Of a stretch of DNA of 64,000 nt, positions 1 through 8,129 are shown piece by piece (position 1 is the stretch's first letter; the number at the start of each line of letters is the position of its first letter). The stretch comes from a virus. The notes under the pieces are model-generated. The model searched no databases. It saw nothing but the letters and a program-made list of their open reading frames with translations, and was not told the DNA's origin. The stretch lies in the IMG/VR virus record IMGVR_UViG_3300031758_000027, positions 1 to 64,000 of that record; one strand, given 5' to 3'. The position numbers and the translations under genes were made by a program.

Positions 1-19
1 TATAGACCGAGAATAAACA

Positions 20-994
20 ATGAAACATGTATTTCCTTATGTTGTATTGTTAGCTGCATTCGCATTAGCTGGTTCAGCAGCATATTATAGCGTATTTGGA
101 TTGAGCAAATTATTTTCATCTCAAGCACTAGCAATTGTCATATTAGCCGGATCATTAGAAGCATCTAAATTAATTTCAGCATCATATCTTCATAGATATT
201 GGAATGAAGTTAGTATAGCAATACGAAGCTATCTGATGATTGCAGTGTTTATTTTAATGTGCATCACATCATTAGGAATATATGGTTTTCTAGTATCAGC
301 ATATCAGGATACTGCATATAAATTTGAAAATTTAGAAACTGTAGTTAAAAACTTACAAACTAAAAAATCTAGATTTGAAATGCAACTATCTCAAATTGAT
401 GCAGAAAAGAAAACGGTTAATCAAAACATTGCATCATTGACAGGCGCTTTATCTAACAATGTAATTCAATATACGGATCGAAATGGCAATCAAGTAATAC
501 GTACCAGTTCAGAAAATCGTCGTGCATATGAATCACAATTACAATCTGCTAATTTGCGATTAGATCAATTGACTGCAAAACAATCTGCTTTAAGTGATTC
601 CGTTACGGCTGTAGATTTTCAAATAATTGAATTGCAAACAAATTCAGATGTAGCTGCAGAAATAGGTCCATTGAAATATATTGCTAAAATTACCGGATCT
701 AGTATGGATACTGTAGTAAATTGGTTGATTATACTTTTAATAGTTGTTTTTGATCCATTAGCCATTGTATTGCTAATTTCTGCAAATAAAGCATTAGCAC
801 GTAAAATTGAATCAACAGTTGTTGTAAACACAGAACCTGTAGTTGAGGAACCAACAATTATTGTAGAATCTATACCAGAAGAAATTAAAATAGAATCACA
901 ACCACAAACGGTTATAAAAGAAACTCCAAAAGCACCGGAGATATTGTCATATTGGAATAAAATAAGAAATGAAAGATCGAAAAGGAAAAAATAA
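20..994 (+). CDS. Membrane protein with central coiled coil, function unknown
   Basis: 324 aa. Three hydrophobic segments lie near the N-terminus (about residues 6-26, 35-55 and 70-95). A long Gln/Lys/Glu-rich heptad region follows at about 105-215, then a fourth membrane segment at about 232-255 and a Pro/Glu/Val-rich tail ending in a basic patch. The topology suggests an inner-membrane protein that places a coiled coil on one side of the membrane. No catalytic motif is visible and I do not recognise the family. Its 3' end overlaps the next small gene by 26 bases, so the two are probably translated together. Only 19 bases precede it in the window, so its promoter cannot be judged. Confidence 0.75.
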   Translation: MKHVFPYVVLLAAFALAGSAAYYSVFGLSKLFSSQALAIVILAGSLEASKLISASYLHRYWNEVSIAIRSYLMIAVFILMCITSLGIYGFLVSAYQDTAYKFENLETVVKNLQTKKSRFEMQLSQIDAEKKTVNQNIASLTGALSNNVIQYTDRNGNQVIRTSSENRRAYESQLQSANLRLDQLTAKQSALSDSVTAVDFQIIELQTNSDVAAEIGPLKYIAKITGSSMDTVVNWLIILLIVVFDPLAIVLLISANKALARKIESTVVVNTEPVVEEPTIIVESIPEEIKIESQPQTVIKETPKAPEILSYWNKIRNERSKRKK

Positions 995-1136
995 ACCTGC
1001 AAAAGGGTTTAAACGGTTACAATGTAAATATTGTGATAATGTATCAGAACGAGTAGATGAAAAAGCTGATTCTATTACCTGTTGGAAATGCACAATGAAA
1101 TTAGTTAATGGCGAAATCTTGGAATTACGCAAGTAA
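969..1136 (+). CDS. Zinc-ribbon miniprotein (55 aa)
   Basis: A 55-codon gene that starts inside the end of the membrane-protein gene. It has a basic N-terminus (MKDRKGKNKPAKGF), then two CxxC knuckles, CKYC at residues 19-22 and CWKC at 38-41, 15 residues apart. This spacing fits a single zinc ribbon, and such small ribbons usually bind nucleic acid or RNA polymerase. It lies between a membrane protein and an HD hydrolase, four genes upstream of a gp55-like sigma factor. A role in transcription is possible, but nothing in the sequence proves it. The paired cysteines make a chance ORF unlikely. Confidence 0.7.
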   Translation: MKDRKGKNKPAKGFKRLQCKYCDNVSERVDEKADSITCWKCTMKLVNGEILELRK

Positions 1137-1144
1137 TCTTCTAT

Positions 1145-1156
1145 TATTTATATAAA
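1145..1156 (+). promoter_or_regulatory. Weak copy of the late-promoter-like motif
   Basis: TATTTATATAAA ends two bases before the ATG of the HD gene. It lacks the leading A of the usual octamer. If it is a promoter, the transcript would be leaderless. Confidence 0.3.
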
Positions 1157-1158
1157 CT

Positions 1159-1935
1159 ATGTTAGAAGCAGAAAAAATAAAATCTAATTGGGAACAGTAT
1201 CGAGCAATTGTTAATGCAACATTTCCTAGTAGAGCTGATCAATTAAATCGTTTATATGATGATTTAGAAGACCGAATGGTTATGATGCCAGCATCATCTA
1301 TTGCGCACTTTCATAATGCATTCGCCGGAGGTTATGTTGATCATATACTTCGTGTTATTGATTGTACTAAAGCATTGTACGTTACATGGAAATCTATGGG
1401 TGCTGATATGTCAGGATATACCGAAGAAGAAATGATATTTGCAGCAATGCATCATGATTTAGGTAAAGTAGGTTTTCCAGGTGATGGTAATGAAGTATAT
1501 CAAGTTGAAACTTCGGATTGGCATCGCAAGAATCAAAATAAAATGTACAAACATAATGAAAACATTCCATTCACAATGGTACCAGATCTTTCAATTTGGT
1601 TGTTGCAAGAATATGGTATTAAAATGTCTTGGAATGAATATCAGGCAATTAAGATTCATGATGGAATGTATGATGATGCAAATAAACCGTATTTTGTTGC
1701 TAGATCCGCTCAAGCTAAATTAAAGACTAATTTACCTATCTTGCTTCATCATGCAGATCACATGGCAGCTCAAATTGAGTATGAGCGATGGAGAAATAAA
1801 GATAATGCTACTCCGAAGCCAGTTGTAGAAAAAAGCAAAGTAACAAAAAGTAATGGACTTAAAAACTTAGCAGAAAATAATCCGGATGTTGAAAAAACAT
1901 TGACGGATATTTTTAGTGCATTTAATCAAGATTAA
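1159..1935 (+). CDS. HD-domain metal-dependent phosphohydrolase
   Basis: 258 aa. Seen: H50/H52 and H62 in the first helices, the core HHD triad at 98-100 (AAMHHDLGK), an IHDG motif at 166-169 and HHADH at 197-201. This order of His and Asp residues is typical of HD-superfamily hydrolases that bind one or two metal ions and cleave phosphoester bonds, often in nucleotides. The substrate cannot be told from the sequence. The C-terminal 40 residues are Lys/Asn-rich and probably flexible. It is likely cytosolic. It is followed after one base by a small membrane protein gene and lies in the same run as the gp55-like gene. Confidence 0.8.
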   Translation: MLEAEKIKSNWEQYRAIVNATFPSRADQLNRLYDDLEDRMVMMPASSIAHFHNAFAGGYVDHILRVIDCTKALYVTWKSMGADMSGYTEEEMIFAAMHHDLGKVGFPGDGNEVYQVETSDWHRKNQNKMYKHNENIPFTMVPDLSIWLLQEYGIKMSWNEYQAIKIHDGMYDDANKPYFVARSAQAKLKTNLPILLHHADHMAAQIEYERWRNKDNATPKPVVEKSKVTKSNGLKNLAENNPDVEKTLTDIFSAFNQD

Positions 1936-1936
1936 T

Positions 1937-2254
1937 ATGATATTTTTAATTATTACCAACATACTACTAATGTTAGGTGTTTCATATGCAAGTTATCGTG
2001 TATGGTATTTAGCAGGAGTATTAGCTGAGGCTCAAGATTATATTGAAGATCTTCAAAAATATGAAGAAGACTTAGAAGTAACTAATCGCTACATGTTTTC
2101 TAAAATTGATGAAGCATATCAAGTAATGCAACAGATAGACCGATTAGGTGCATTTGAAAAAGATGACGAAGCTGGTACAACGTTTCAATTATTGGCAGAA
2201 GTAATTACAGAACTTAAAGAACAATTCAATGGCGAAGAAGAAGAAAAAAAGTAA
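1937..2254 (+). CDS. Small membrane-anchored coiled-coil protein
   Basis: 105 aa. The ATG at 1937 is preferred over an upstream in-frame ATG at 1916 because it begins directly with the membrane segment (MIFLIITNILLMLGV) and sits one base after the HD gene stop. One N-terminal membrane helix (residues 2-22) is followed by an acidic, heptad-like helix to the end (EEEEKK). No family is recognised. The last 26 bases overlap the sigma-factor gene, where a poly-Glu/Lys stretch is read in both frames. Confidence 0.7.
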   Translation: MIFLIITNILLMLGVSYASYRVWYLAGVLAEAQDYIEDLQKYEEDLEVTNRYMFSKIDEAYQVMQQIDRLGAFEKDDEAGTTFQLLAEVITELKEQFNGEEEEKK

Positions 2255-2936
2255 TGTTTACTTTACTAGGATAACAGAATTAGCAATACTGGGTTACAAT
2301 AAAACCGATAACTCGATATTAAGAGAAAAAATCTATAGACGATTTATTTATCCTGCATTTATGAAGATGGCTGAAAATTTAATTAATACAATTAAGCCTA
2401 CATACATTGATTCAACGTTTACTGATTTGCAAACCGATTTAGTTACATTTTTAACCGAACGATTATCAAAATTTAATCCAAATGCCGGCAAAGCATATTC
2501 TTACTATACTAGAACATCATATAACTATTTGATTGGTGAAAATGATCGTGCTTATAAAAAATTAAAAGCTGATACTTTAGAATTAAATATAGATGAACAA
2601 CGCAACGTAGTAACTGAAATGCATAATGATGAAATGCGCGAAACGTTGGAATATTTTATGGATGCTTACGTTGAGTATTGTTACAACAATTTAAACTATA
2701 TTTTTACAAATTCTACAGATATTCATGTTGCTGATTCAATTCTTCATATTTTTGAACACCGAGAATTGATTGAAGACTTTAATAAAAAACGTCTTTATAT
2801 ATTAATTCGTGAACGCACCGGATTAGACCCTTCACAAACAAATGCCGTAACACGAGTAGTAAAAACATTGAAACAAATATACGATGATGCATTTCTAGAA
2901 TATGAACGTGCAAACTTCATAAATCTGCCTTTTTAA
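2229..2936 (+). CDS. gp55: Late sigma factor, gp55-like
   Basis: 235 aa. A basic N-terminus (MAKKKKKS) is followed at about 15-125 by a helical region with the look of sigma-70 region 2. It includes the stretch KFNPNAGKAYSYYTRTSYNY (81-100), which corresponds to the conserved core of T4-type gp55, where DNA-melting and RNA-polymerase contacts lie. In T4, gp55 replaces sigma-70 on host RNA polymerase and directs transcription from short late promoters coupled to the sliding clamp. The extreme C-terminus (ANFINLPF) is hydrophobic, as in the clamp-binding tail of T4 gp55, but not identical. The repeated ATATTTAT element before late genes in this window is the natural candidate target. The call rests on pattern and context. 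Confidence 0.7.
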   Translation: MAKKKKKSNVYFTRITELAILGYNKTDNSILREKIYRRFIYPAFMKMAENLINTIKPTYIDSTFTDLQTDLVTFLTERLSKFNPNAGKAYSYYTRTSYNYLIGENDRAYKKLKADTLELNIDEQRNVVTEMHNDEMRETLEYFMDAYVEYCYNNLNYIFTNSTDIHVADSILHIFEHRELIEDFNKKRLYILIRERTGLDPSQTNAVTRVVKTLKQIYDDAFLEYERANFINLPF

Positions 2937-2949
2937 TATTTATTTTAAA
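2936..2949 (+). promoter_or_regulatory. Late-promoter-like motif
   Basis: ATATTTATTTTAAA overlaps the end of the gp55-like gene (stop at 2934-2936) and is followed by AAAGGA as a ribosome-binding site for the gene at 2962. Confidence 0.55.
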
Positions 2950-2961
2950 GGATATTGCGTT

Positions 2962-3402
2962 ATGGATAAGAATGATGAATTATTCAAAGGAACTAGTTTT
3001 GCAGACTTGATGTCCGATGTGTATCATAATTCTAAAAAGAAAGATCGTCAGATCAATCAATTGATTGCTCAGTTGCAACCATTAATAAAAAATGCATCTG
3101 ATGCAACTATTATAGTTCCACTTATCAAAGAATATTTAGATGTATCAGTTAAAAATGATGATCATCTAGTAAAATTAACTGCAATCGTACAGCGTTATAT
3201 TTCAACTAAACAAACTATTTCTGGTGCTGATGGTCTTTTAAGTGATGAAGAAAAACAACAACTACTTAAAGTGGCTGAGCAAACATTATCTTCGGAACTA
3301 GAAGATGAACTAGATAAAATCACAGAAGATGATGTTGCACTGCAACAAAAAATAGATCAAGCAAAATCTAAATTAGGAAAAGATGTAAATGAATCAAATT
3401 GA
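2962..3402 (+). CDS. Helical phage protein, function unknown
   Basis: 146 aa, almost wholly alpha-helical by composition. The N-terminal half carries a basic stretch (HNSKKKDRQ) and a hydrophobic helix containing IVPLIKEYLDVSVKNDDHLV. The C-terminal half is an acidic coiled coil (SSELEDELDKI). I have an impression that related short proteins occur in marine T4-like phages, but cannot name a function. It has its own promoter-like motif and AAAGGA ribosome-binding site, and its end overlaps the spike gene by 14 bases. This ties it to the baseplate operon, as an assembly factor or minor structural part. Confidence 0.65.
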   Translation: MDKNDELFKGTSFADLMSDVYHNSKKKDRQINQLIAQLQPLIKNASDATIIVPLIKEYLDVSVKNDDHLVKLTAIVQRYISTKQTISGADGLLSDEEKQQLLKVAEQTLSSELEDELDKITEDDVALQQKIDQAKSKLGKDVNESN

Positions 3403-4411
3403 ATTTGATATTGCAGAAGTATTAGAATACAATGACACATATCAATACATAGATCCTGCTCAAGCAAATACCAACGTTGGTAATTTATTTTCAATCAAAG
3501 TTAGATCGTGTTTACATTATTTCAATAAAAAACCTTTTATAGTTCGACCGGGTACTGCTAATATTAAACAAATTCCATTAGTTGGAGAAATAGTTTTAAT
3601 TTATCGTACATTTAATCAAGCTTCTGATTCAACACAAAAAAGAGAGTCATGGTATTATCTTCAAACACTAAATATTAATTCATCAACTAATGCTAATTTA
3701 TTGCCAGGTTTATCGGGTGGTAAAACACAAACTGAAATTGATAATACTAAACCAGGAAAAACTTTTCAGTTAAAAACAGTATCTCCATTACAGCCATATG
3801 AAGGTGATGTAATTATTGAAGGTCGTAATGGAAATAGTATTCGTTTTAGTAATACAATATCTACAGGCGGATCATATTATAAATCTGCTTTATGGAACGG
3901 AACTGTTTCTACAGAATCTACTGCAACAGATCCGATTATAATATTATCAAACGGTCGAAAAAATTTAACCGATCGAAAATTTGTTACAGAAGATATTCAA
4001 ACCGATGCATCTTCTTTGTATTTAACAAGTACACAGAAACTTACAAATTTTAAATTAAATAATACTATTCGACAAGGAAAAAAATCTGAATCGGATTTTT
4101 CTAATTCTCAACTTATCGGTGTTGCAGATCGTATAACTTTAAAATCTAAACAAGATGTGATTGTTTTAGATTCAGAGTTTGCAATTGAATTAAATGCTCC
4201 AACATTATCTATTGGACTAAAAAAAGAAAAAGAACCTGGATTACATAGTACTGCAGTTATAAAATTATTTAAACTTTTCATTCAATTAATGAATGGAGGA
4301 TTACTTGATAGCAGTGGAGTTCCGGTTACAGCCGACCCTACAATTTTATCTCAAATTAGATCTGAATTAAAACGGGCAAAAAATAAAAATATAAATCAAG
4401 ATACATTTTAA
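3389..4411 (+). CDS. gp5: Baseplate central spike / hub, gp5-like (no lysozyme domain)
   Basis: 340 aa. The N-terminal third looks like the OB-fold of T4 gp5 and other phage spikes: a strand pair around NLFSIKVRSC, a Pro/Gly loop, then PLVGEIVLIYR at about 65-75. The middle contains EGDVIIEGRNGNSIRFSN, typical of spike proteins of this type. The C-terminal half has short beta repeats (VTEDIQTDASSLYLTSTQ, then KSKQDVIVLDSEFAIELNA) expected for an intertwined trimeric beta-helix. T4 gp5 carries a lysozyme domain between these parts; none is visible here, so peptidoglycan cleavage during infection would need another enzyme. It overlaps the upstream gene and lies in the baseplate operon. Confidence 0.75.
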   Translation: MNQIEFDIAEVLEYNDTYQYIDPAQANTNVGNLFSIKVRSCLHYFNKKPFIVRPGTANIKQIPLVGEIVLIYRTFNQASDSTQKRESWYYLQTLNINSSTNANLLPGLSGGKTQTEIDNTKPGKTFQLKTVSPLQPYEGDVIIEGRNGNSIRFSNTISTGGSYYKSALWNGTVSTESTATDPIIILSNGRKNLTDRKFVTEDIQTDASSLYLTSTQKLTNFKLNNTIRQGKKSESDFSNSQLIGVADRITLKSKQDVIVLDSEFAIELNAPTLSIGLKKEKEPGLHSTAVIKLFKLFIQLMNGGLLDSSGVPVTADPTILSQIRSELKRAKNKNINQDTF

Positions 4412-4419
4412 GGATCGCA

Positions 4420-5235
4420 ATGGCTACATTATTTCCGTTTAATCTTATATCAGGTGTTCCTATTAAAATTTTAAATCAATTTTTAAAACCTGTTAATAAA
4501 CAATTGAATAAATTAGATGAATTAGCAAATGATTTAAATAATTCTGTTTCATCTCTATCAAAAAATGCTTCTTGTGATGATATTGAAATTGTAATTTTAA
4601 AAAATAAATTGCAAATACTATTAGAATCTATAGAAAATATGCAACAATTGGCTCAATTTTTTCCACAAATTTCTACAGGGCTTCGTACATTGAATACTAC
4701 TGCGTTATTTGTCGGAGCTGCTCAATTAGCAATACCTAGTGCTCCAGGCGTACCGCAAGGTCCTATAGGTCAAACAATTGCATCTTCTGCAGATACTGTT
4801 GCAGCCATAAAAGCTTGTATAGTTGTACTACAAAATGTAATTGAAAGTATCAATGATTCATTGCAAGATGCATCAGAGGCTGTATCTAATGCAAATAGTG
4901 CTATAAATGATATTTGTAAAAATACCGATGCAGCAGGAGATGATGATGGTGCACTTGATCCAATTAATTTAGATGATTTGGAAGATAGATATTTTAGTGA
5001 ATTTTACAGAAATATTAACGTTTCAGATGAAGATTTGCAACAAAGATTAGATACGATACAAAAATTAATTGATGAACAATTAAATATACAAACAAATTTA
5101 AATGAAGCTCCTAGTAGAGTTTTAACTGGAATAGGGGTACCAAGAGAAACTTTAGGACAGCCTGGAGATTATTATATTGATGAACGTACACAAACTATAT
5201 ACGGTCCTAAAGTAAACATCGATAGTTGGAATTAA
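4420..5235 (+). CDS. Baseplate-associated coiled-coil protein
   Basis: 271 aa. Helical heptads fill residues 15-75 and 125-165, with a Gly/Pro/Ala hinge between (PSAPGVPQGPIGQ), then an acidic linker (DAAGDDDGALDP). The C-terminus ends in GDYYIDERTQTIYGPK, a short beta motif often found at the end of phage tail and fibre proteins. No enzyme motif is present. It starts 8 bases after the spike gene behind AAGGA and precedes gp25, so it is likely a baseplate or spike-linked structural protein. I cannot match it to one T4 gene. Confidence 0.65.
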   Translation: MATLFPFNLISGVPIKILNQFLKPVNKQLNKLDELANDLNNSVSSLSKNASCDDIEIVILKNKLQILLESIENMQQLAQFFPQISTGLRTLNTTALFVGAAQLAIPSAPGVPQGPIGQTIASSADTVAAIKACIVVLQNVIESINDSLQDASEAVSNANSAINDICKNTDAAGDDDGALDPINLDDLEDRYFSEFYRNINVSDEDLQQRLDTIQKLIDEQLNIQTNLNEAPSRVLTGIGVPRETLGQPGDYYIDERTQTIYGPKVNIDSWN

Positions 5236-5254
5236 TCATATTTTTAATAACTCC

Positions 5255-5268
5255 ATATTTATTATAAA
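5255..5268 (+). promoter_or_regulatory. Late-promoter-like motif
   Basis: ATATTTATTATAAA lies 8 bases before the ATG at 5277 with no purine-rich ribosome-binding site between them, so a leaderless or very short leader is implied. Confidence 0.5.
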
Positions 5269-5276
5269 ATATTCAT

Positions 5277-5795
5277 ATGGATAGTAAAACATTAATACAA
5301 GCACTAAAACGGGTAGTACGTGAAGAAGTACGTTCGGTTATTAAAGAAGAATTGACGGAAATTCTTCGAGAGGGGTTACAATCTACTGTTAATGAAATGG
5401 CACAACCTAAAAAAACATCTAATATGCCAGGACATAGAAATACGCCGTCTCCAACATCTCGTAAACCAAAAGTACAATTCAACGAAAATAAATGGGCATC
5501 TATATTAAATGAAACTGATGCATTAGTTGAACAAGGACCAATGGCAATGAATAGTTTTAAAGATATAATGAATGAAGGTATGGAAGAAATTCGAATGACA
5601 TCTAGAGATGCTGTTAATTTTGGTGCTATGCGACAAAATATGAAAGAATCAATGGGATTAGCTCCACAAGCTCCTAAAGTAATGGAAGATCCTGAGACTG
5701 GAAAAGTTTATGAAGTTGATCCAATTGTACAACAAGCTATGACTCGAGATTATTCTGGATTGATGAAAGCTATTAATAAAAAGAAAGGTATGTAA
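5277..5795 (+). CDS. Unknown protein with LxE-rich amphipathic N-terminus
   Basis: 172 aa. The first 40 residues form a charged amphipathic helix with repeated L/I-x-E steps (LTE at 26-28, LRE at 30-32). This resembles the processing sites of T4 prohead protease substrates. A Pro/Ser/Lys linker follows (TPSPTSRKPK), then a Met-rich helical domain to residue 172. No known domain is seen. The stop and the gp25 start share an A (TAATG). Because it sits among baseplate genes it could be a baseplate or tail component; the N-terminus alternatively suggests head packaging. Neither is proven. Confidence 0.6.
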   Translation: MDSKTLIQALKRVVREEVRSVIKEELTEILREGLQSTVNEMAQPKKTSNMPGHRNTPSPTSRKPKVQFNENKWASILNETDALVEQGPMAMNSFKDIMNEGMEEIRMTSRDAVNFGAMRQNMKESMGLAPQAPKVMEDPETGKVYEVDPIVQQAMTRDYSGLMKAINKKKGM

Positions 5796-6232
5796 TGGCA
5801 TTTGTTTTTGAAAATATTAACAATGCTACTACTACGCAAGAAACTGCTTTTGGAGCTAAATTTACAAATAAACAATCAATATTTCAAACCGTATATTCAA
5901 TACAAAAACAAACACGTGAAAATTTAAAAACATTGCTATTAACACGTGTCGGTGAAAGATATATGCAACCTAATTATGGTACTAATTTATTAAGTATTGT
6001 ATTTCAACCTAATACAAATGAATTAAAACCAGAAATACAAGATATAATACAAGATCCAGTAACATATTGGTTACCTTACATAACTATTGAAAATATCGAT
6101 ATCGTAACAGCGGAAGATGATCCTACGTTACCACATCAAATTAAAATCAGTATACAATACAGCATACAAAATTTTGATACTGAAACAATAACAATATTTG
6201 CAAACAATGATAATACATTATCAGTAGTATGA
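5795..6232 (+). CDS. gp25: Baseplate wedge protein gp25
   Basis: 145 aa, close to the length of T4 gp25 (132 aa). The diagnostic stretch LLLTRVGERYMQPNYGTNL (47-65) matches the conserved core of the gp25/GPW family, including the Glu and Arg that take part in the buried charged cluster of these proteins. Gp25 joins the wedge to the first ring of the sheath and starts sheath assembly. It overlaps the previous gene by one base and precedes gp6, the usual order in T4-type baseplate modules. Confidence 0.9.
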   Translation: MAFVFENINNATTTQETAFGAKFTNKQSIFQTVYSIQKQTRENLKTLLLTRVGERYMQPNYGTNLLSIVFQPNTNELKPEIQDIIQDPVTYWLPYITIENIDIVTAEDDPTLPHQIKISIQYSIQNFDTETITIFANNDNTLSVV

Positions 6233-6239
6233 GTTCATA

Positions 6240-8120
6240 ATGGAAGTAAAAAAAGATGTATCATATTTAGGAAAAGATTTTGGTCAAATACGTAGAAATT
6301 TGATTGAATTTACTAAACAGTATTTTCCGAATTCTTATACCGATTTTAATGAATCATCACCTGGTATGTTGTTTATTGAGTTAGCAGCATATGTAGGCGA
6401 TGTTTTATCATTTTACGCAGACACTAATTTAAAAGAATCATTATTAGAACAAGCAACTGAACGTGCTAATGTATTTGATTTAGCTCGTGCTTTAGGTTAT
6501 ACGCCGAATAATGCAATACCGGCATACGTAAATTTAGATGTATATCAATTAGTTCCATCAATTGGTACTGGAAATGCTGTAGCACCAGATTTTAACTTTG
6601 CACTTTCAATTAAACCCGGAATGCGAATAAGACAAAAAGATGGGCCAGCTACGTTTAGAACTTTAGATTCAATTGATTTTAATTTTTCATCATCTATAGA
6701 TCCAACTGAAATAACAGTATACGAAAGTGATGATACTACAAACTTACCTACATATTATCTTTTAAAAAAATCTGTAAGAGCTGTTTCTGGTCAAGTTAAA
6801 ACAGCTACATTTACATTTGGATCTCCGATTGCATATGATAAAGTAGTATTGCCTGATACTAACGTTATAGAAATTGTATCAGTTACAGAGTCTGATGGTG
6901 ATAATTGGTATCAAGTACCTTATTTAGCACAAGATACTATTTTTGAAGATGTACCTAATTTGTTAGAAAATGATCCTGATTTATATTTGTATAGATCATC
7001 ATCTCCTAGTTTATTAAAGCTTAGAAAAACATCAAAACGTTTTGTATCTAGATTACGAAGTGATAATAAATTAGAATTACAATTCGGAGCAGGTGTTTCT
7101 GATAATAATGATGAAGAAATAATTCCTAATCCAGATAATGTTGGAAATGGTTTAGCAGGATTTAGACGTACGGTAGATATTGATATAGATCCATCAAACT
7201 TTTTATATACTAGAGCATACGGGCAGGCTCCATCTAATACTACATTAACAGTAACTTATACTGTCGGAAATGGTATATCGGATAATGTTGAAGCAAATAC
7301 ATTAACGAATATTGATTTTATAGAATACAATGAAAATATTAATTCAACTAATAGTGCTGCATTAGTTAATTTTGTCAAAAGTACAGTTGCTGTTACAAAT
7401 ACAGTTCCTGCAACTGGTGCAAAAACTGCAGATACATTAATTGATATAAAAAATAATGCATTGGGTAGTTTTGCATCGCAAAATCGTCTAGTAACTAGAG
7501 AAGATTATATCATTCGTGCATATTCAATGCCAGCAAAGTATGGAAGTGTTGCAAAGGCATATATTGTTCCCGATGACCAATTATCACAAAAACAATTGGT
7601 TGAAACTAGAATTGCAAATCCATTAGCAATGAATATGTATGTTTTAGGTTTTAATTCATCAAAACAATTAGTTGCATTGAATGATGCAGTAAAAGAAAAT
7701 TTAAAAACATATTTAAATTACTATAGAATATTAACAGATGCAATAAACATTAAAGATGGATTTATTATCAATATAGGAATTGATTTTGAAATCTCAGTTC
7801 GTCCTAATTACAATAGTAATGAAGTTTTATTGAAATGTATTAATGAATTAAAAAGTTTTTTTAATGTTGATAAATGGCAAATTAATCAACCAATAGTTAA
7901 ATCAGACATTACTAATATATTAGCACAAGTTTCTGGAGTTCAATCTGTAATTGGATTTACTTTGAAAAACTTATATGATTCTGATGCAGGATATTCTGGT
8001 AATATTTATGATTTAACAAGTGCTACAAAAACCGGTGTTATTTATCCTTCTCTAGATCCTAGTATTTTTGAAGTTAAATTTCCGGATCAAGATATTAGAG
8101 GACGGGTAGTAAATTATTAA
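6240..8120 (+). CDS. gp6: Baseplate wedge protein gp6
   Basis: 626 aa; T4 gp6 is 660 aa. The N-terminal region carries the recognisable gp6/gpJ-type segments DFNESSPGMLFIELAAYVGD and KESLLEQATERANVFDLARA. These are followed by an all-beta middle and, in the C-terminal third, LVTREDYIIRAYSMPAKYGS, typical of baseplate J-like proteins. Gp6 forms the ring of wedge dimers that links wedges around the hub. The ATG follows the gp25 stop by 7 bases. Confidence 0.9.
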   Translation: MEVKKDVSYLGKDFGQIRRNLIEFTKQYFPNSYTDFNESSPGMLFIELAAYVGDVLSFYADTNLKESLLEQATERANVFDLARALGYTPNNAIPAYVNLDVYQLVPSIGTGNAVAPDFNFALSIKPGMRIRQKDGPATFRTLDSIDFNFSSSIDPTEITVYESDDTTNLPTYYLLKKSVRAVSGQVKTATFTFGSPIAYDKVVLPDTNVIEIVSVTESDGDNWYQVPYLAQDTIFEDVPNLLENDPDLYLYRSSSPSLLKLRKTSKRFVSRLRSDNKLELQFGAGVSDNNDEEIIPNPDNVGNGLAGFRRTVDIDIDPSNFLYTRAYGQAPSNTTLTVTYTVGNGISDNVEANTLTNIDFIEYNENINSTNSAALVNFVKSTVAVTNTVPATGAKTADTLIDIKNNALGSFASQNRLVTREDYIIRAYSMPAKYGSVAKAYIVPDDQLSQKQLVETRIANPLAMNMYVLGFNSSKQLVALNDAVKENLKTYLNYYRILTDAINIKDGFIINIGIDFEISVRPNYNSNEVLLKCINELKSFFNVDKWQINQPIVKSDITNILAQVSGVQSVIGFTLKNLYDSDAGYSGNIYDLTSATKTGVIYPSLDPSIFEVKFPDQDIRGRVVNY

Positions 8121-8129
8121 GGATGATTC

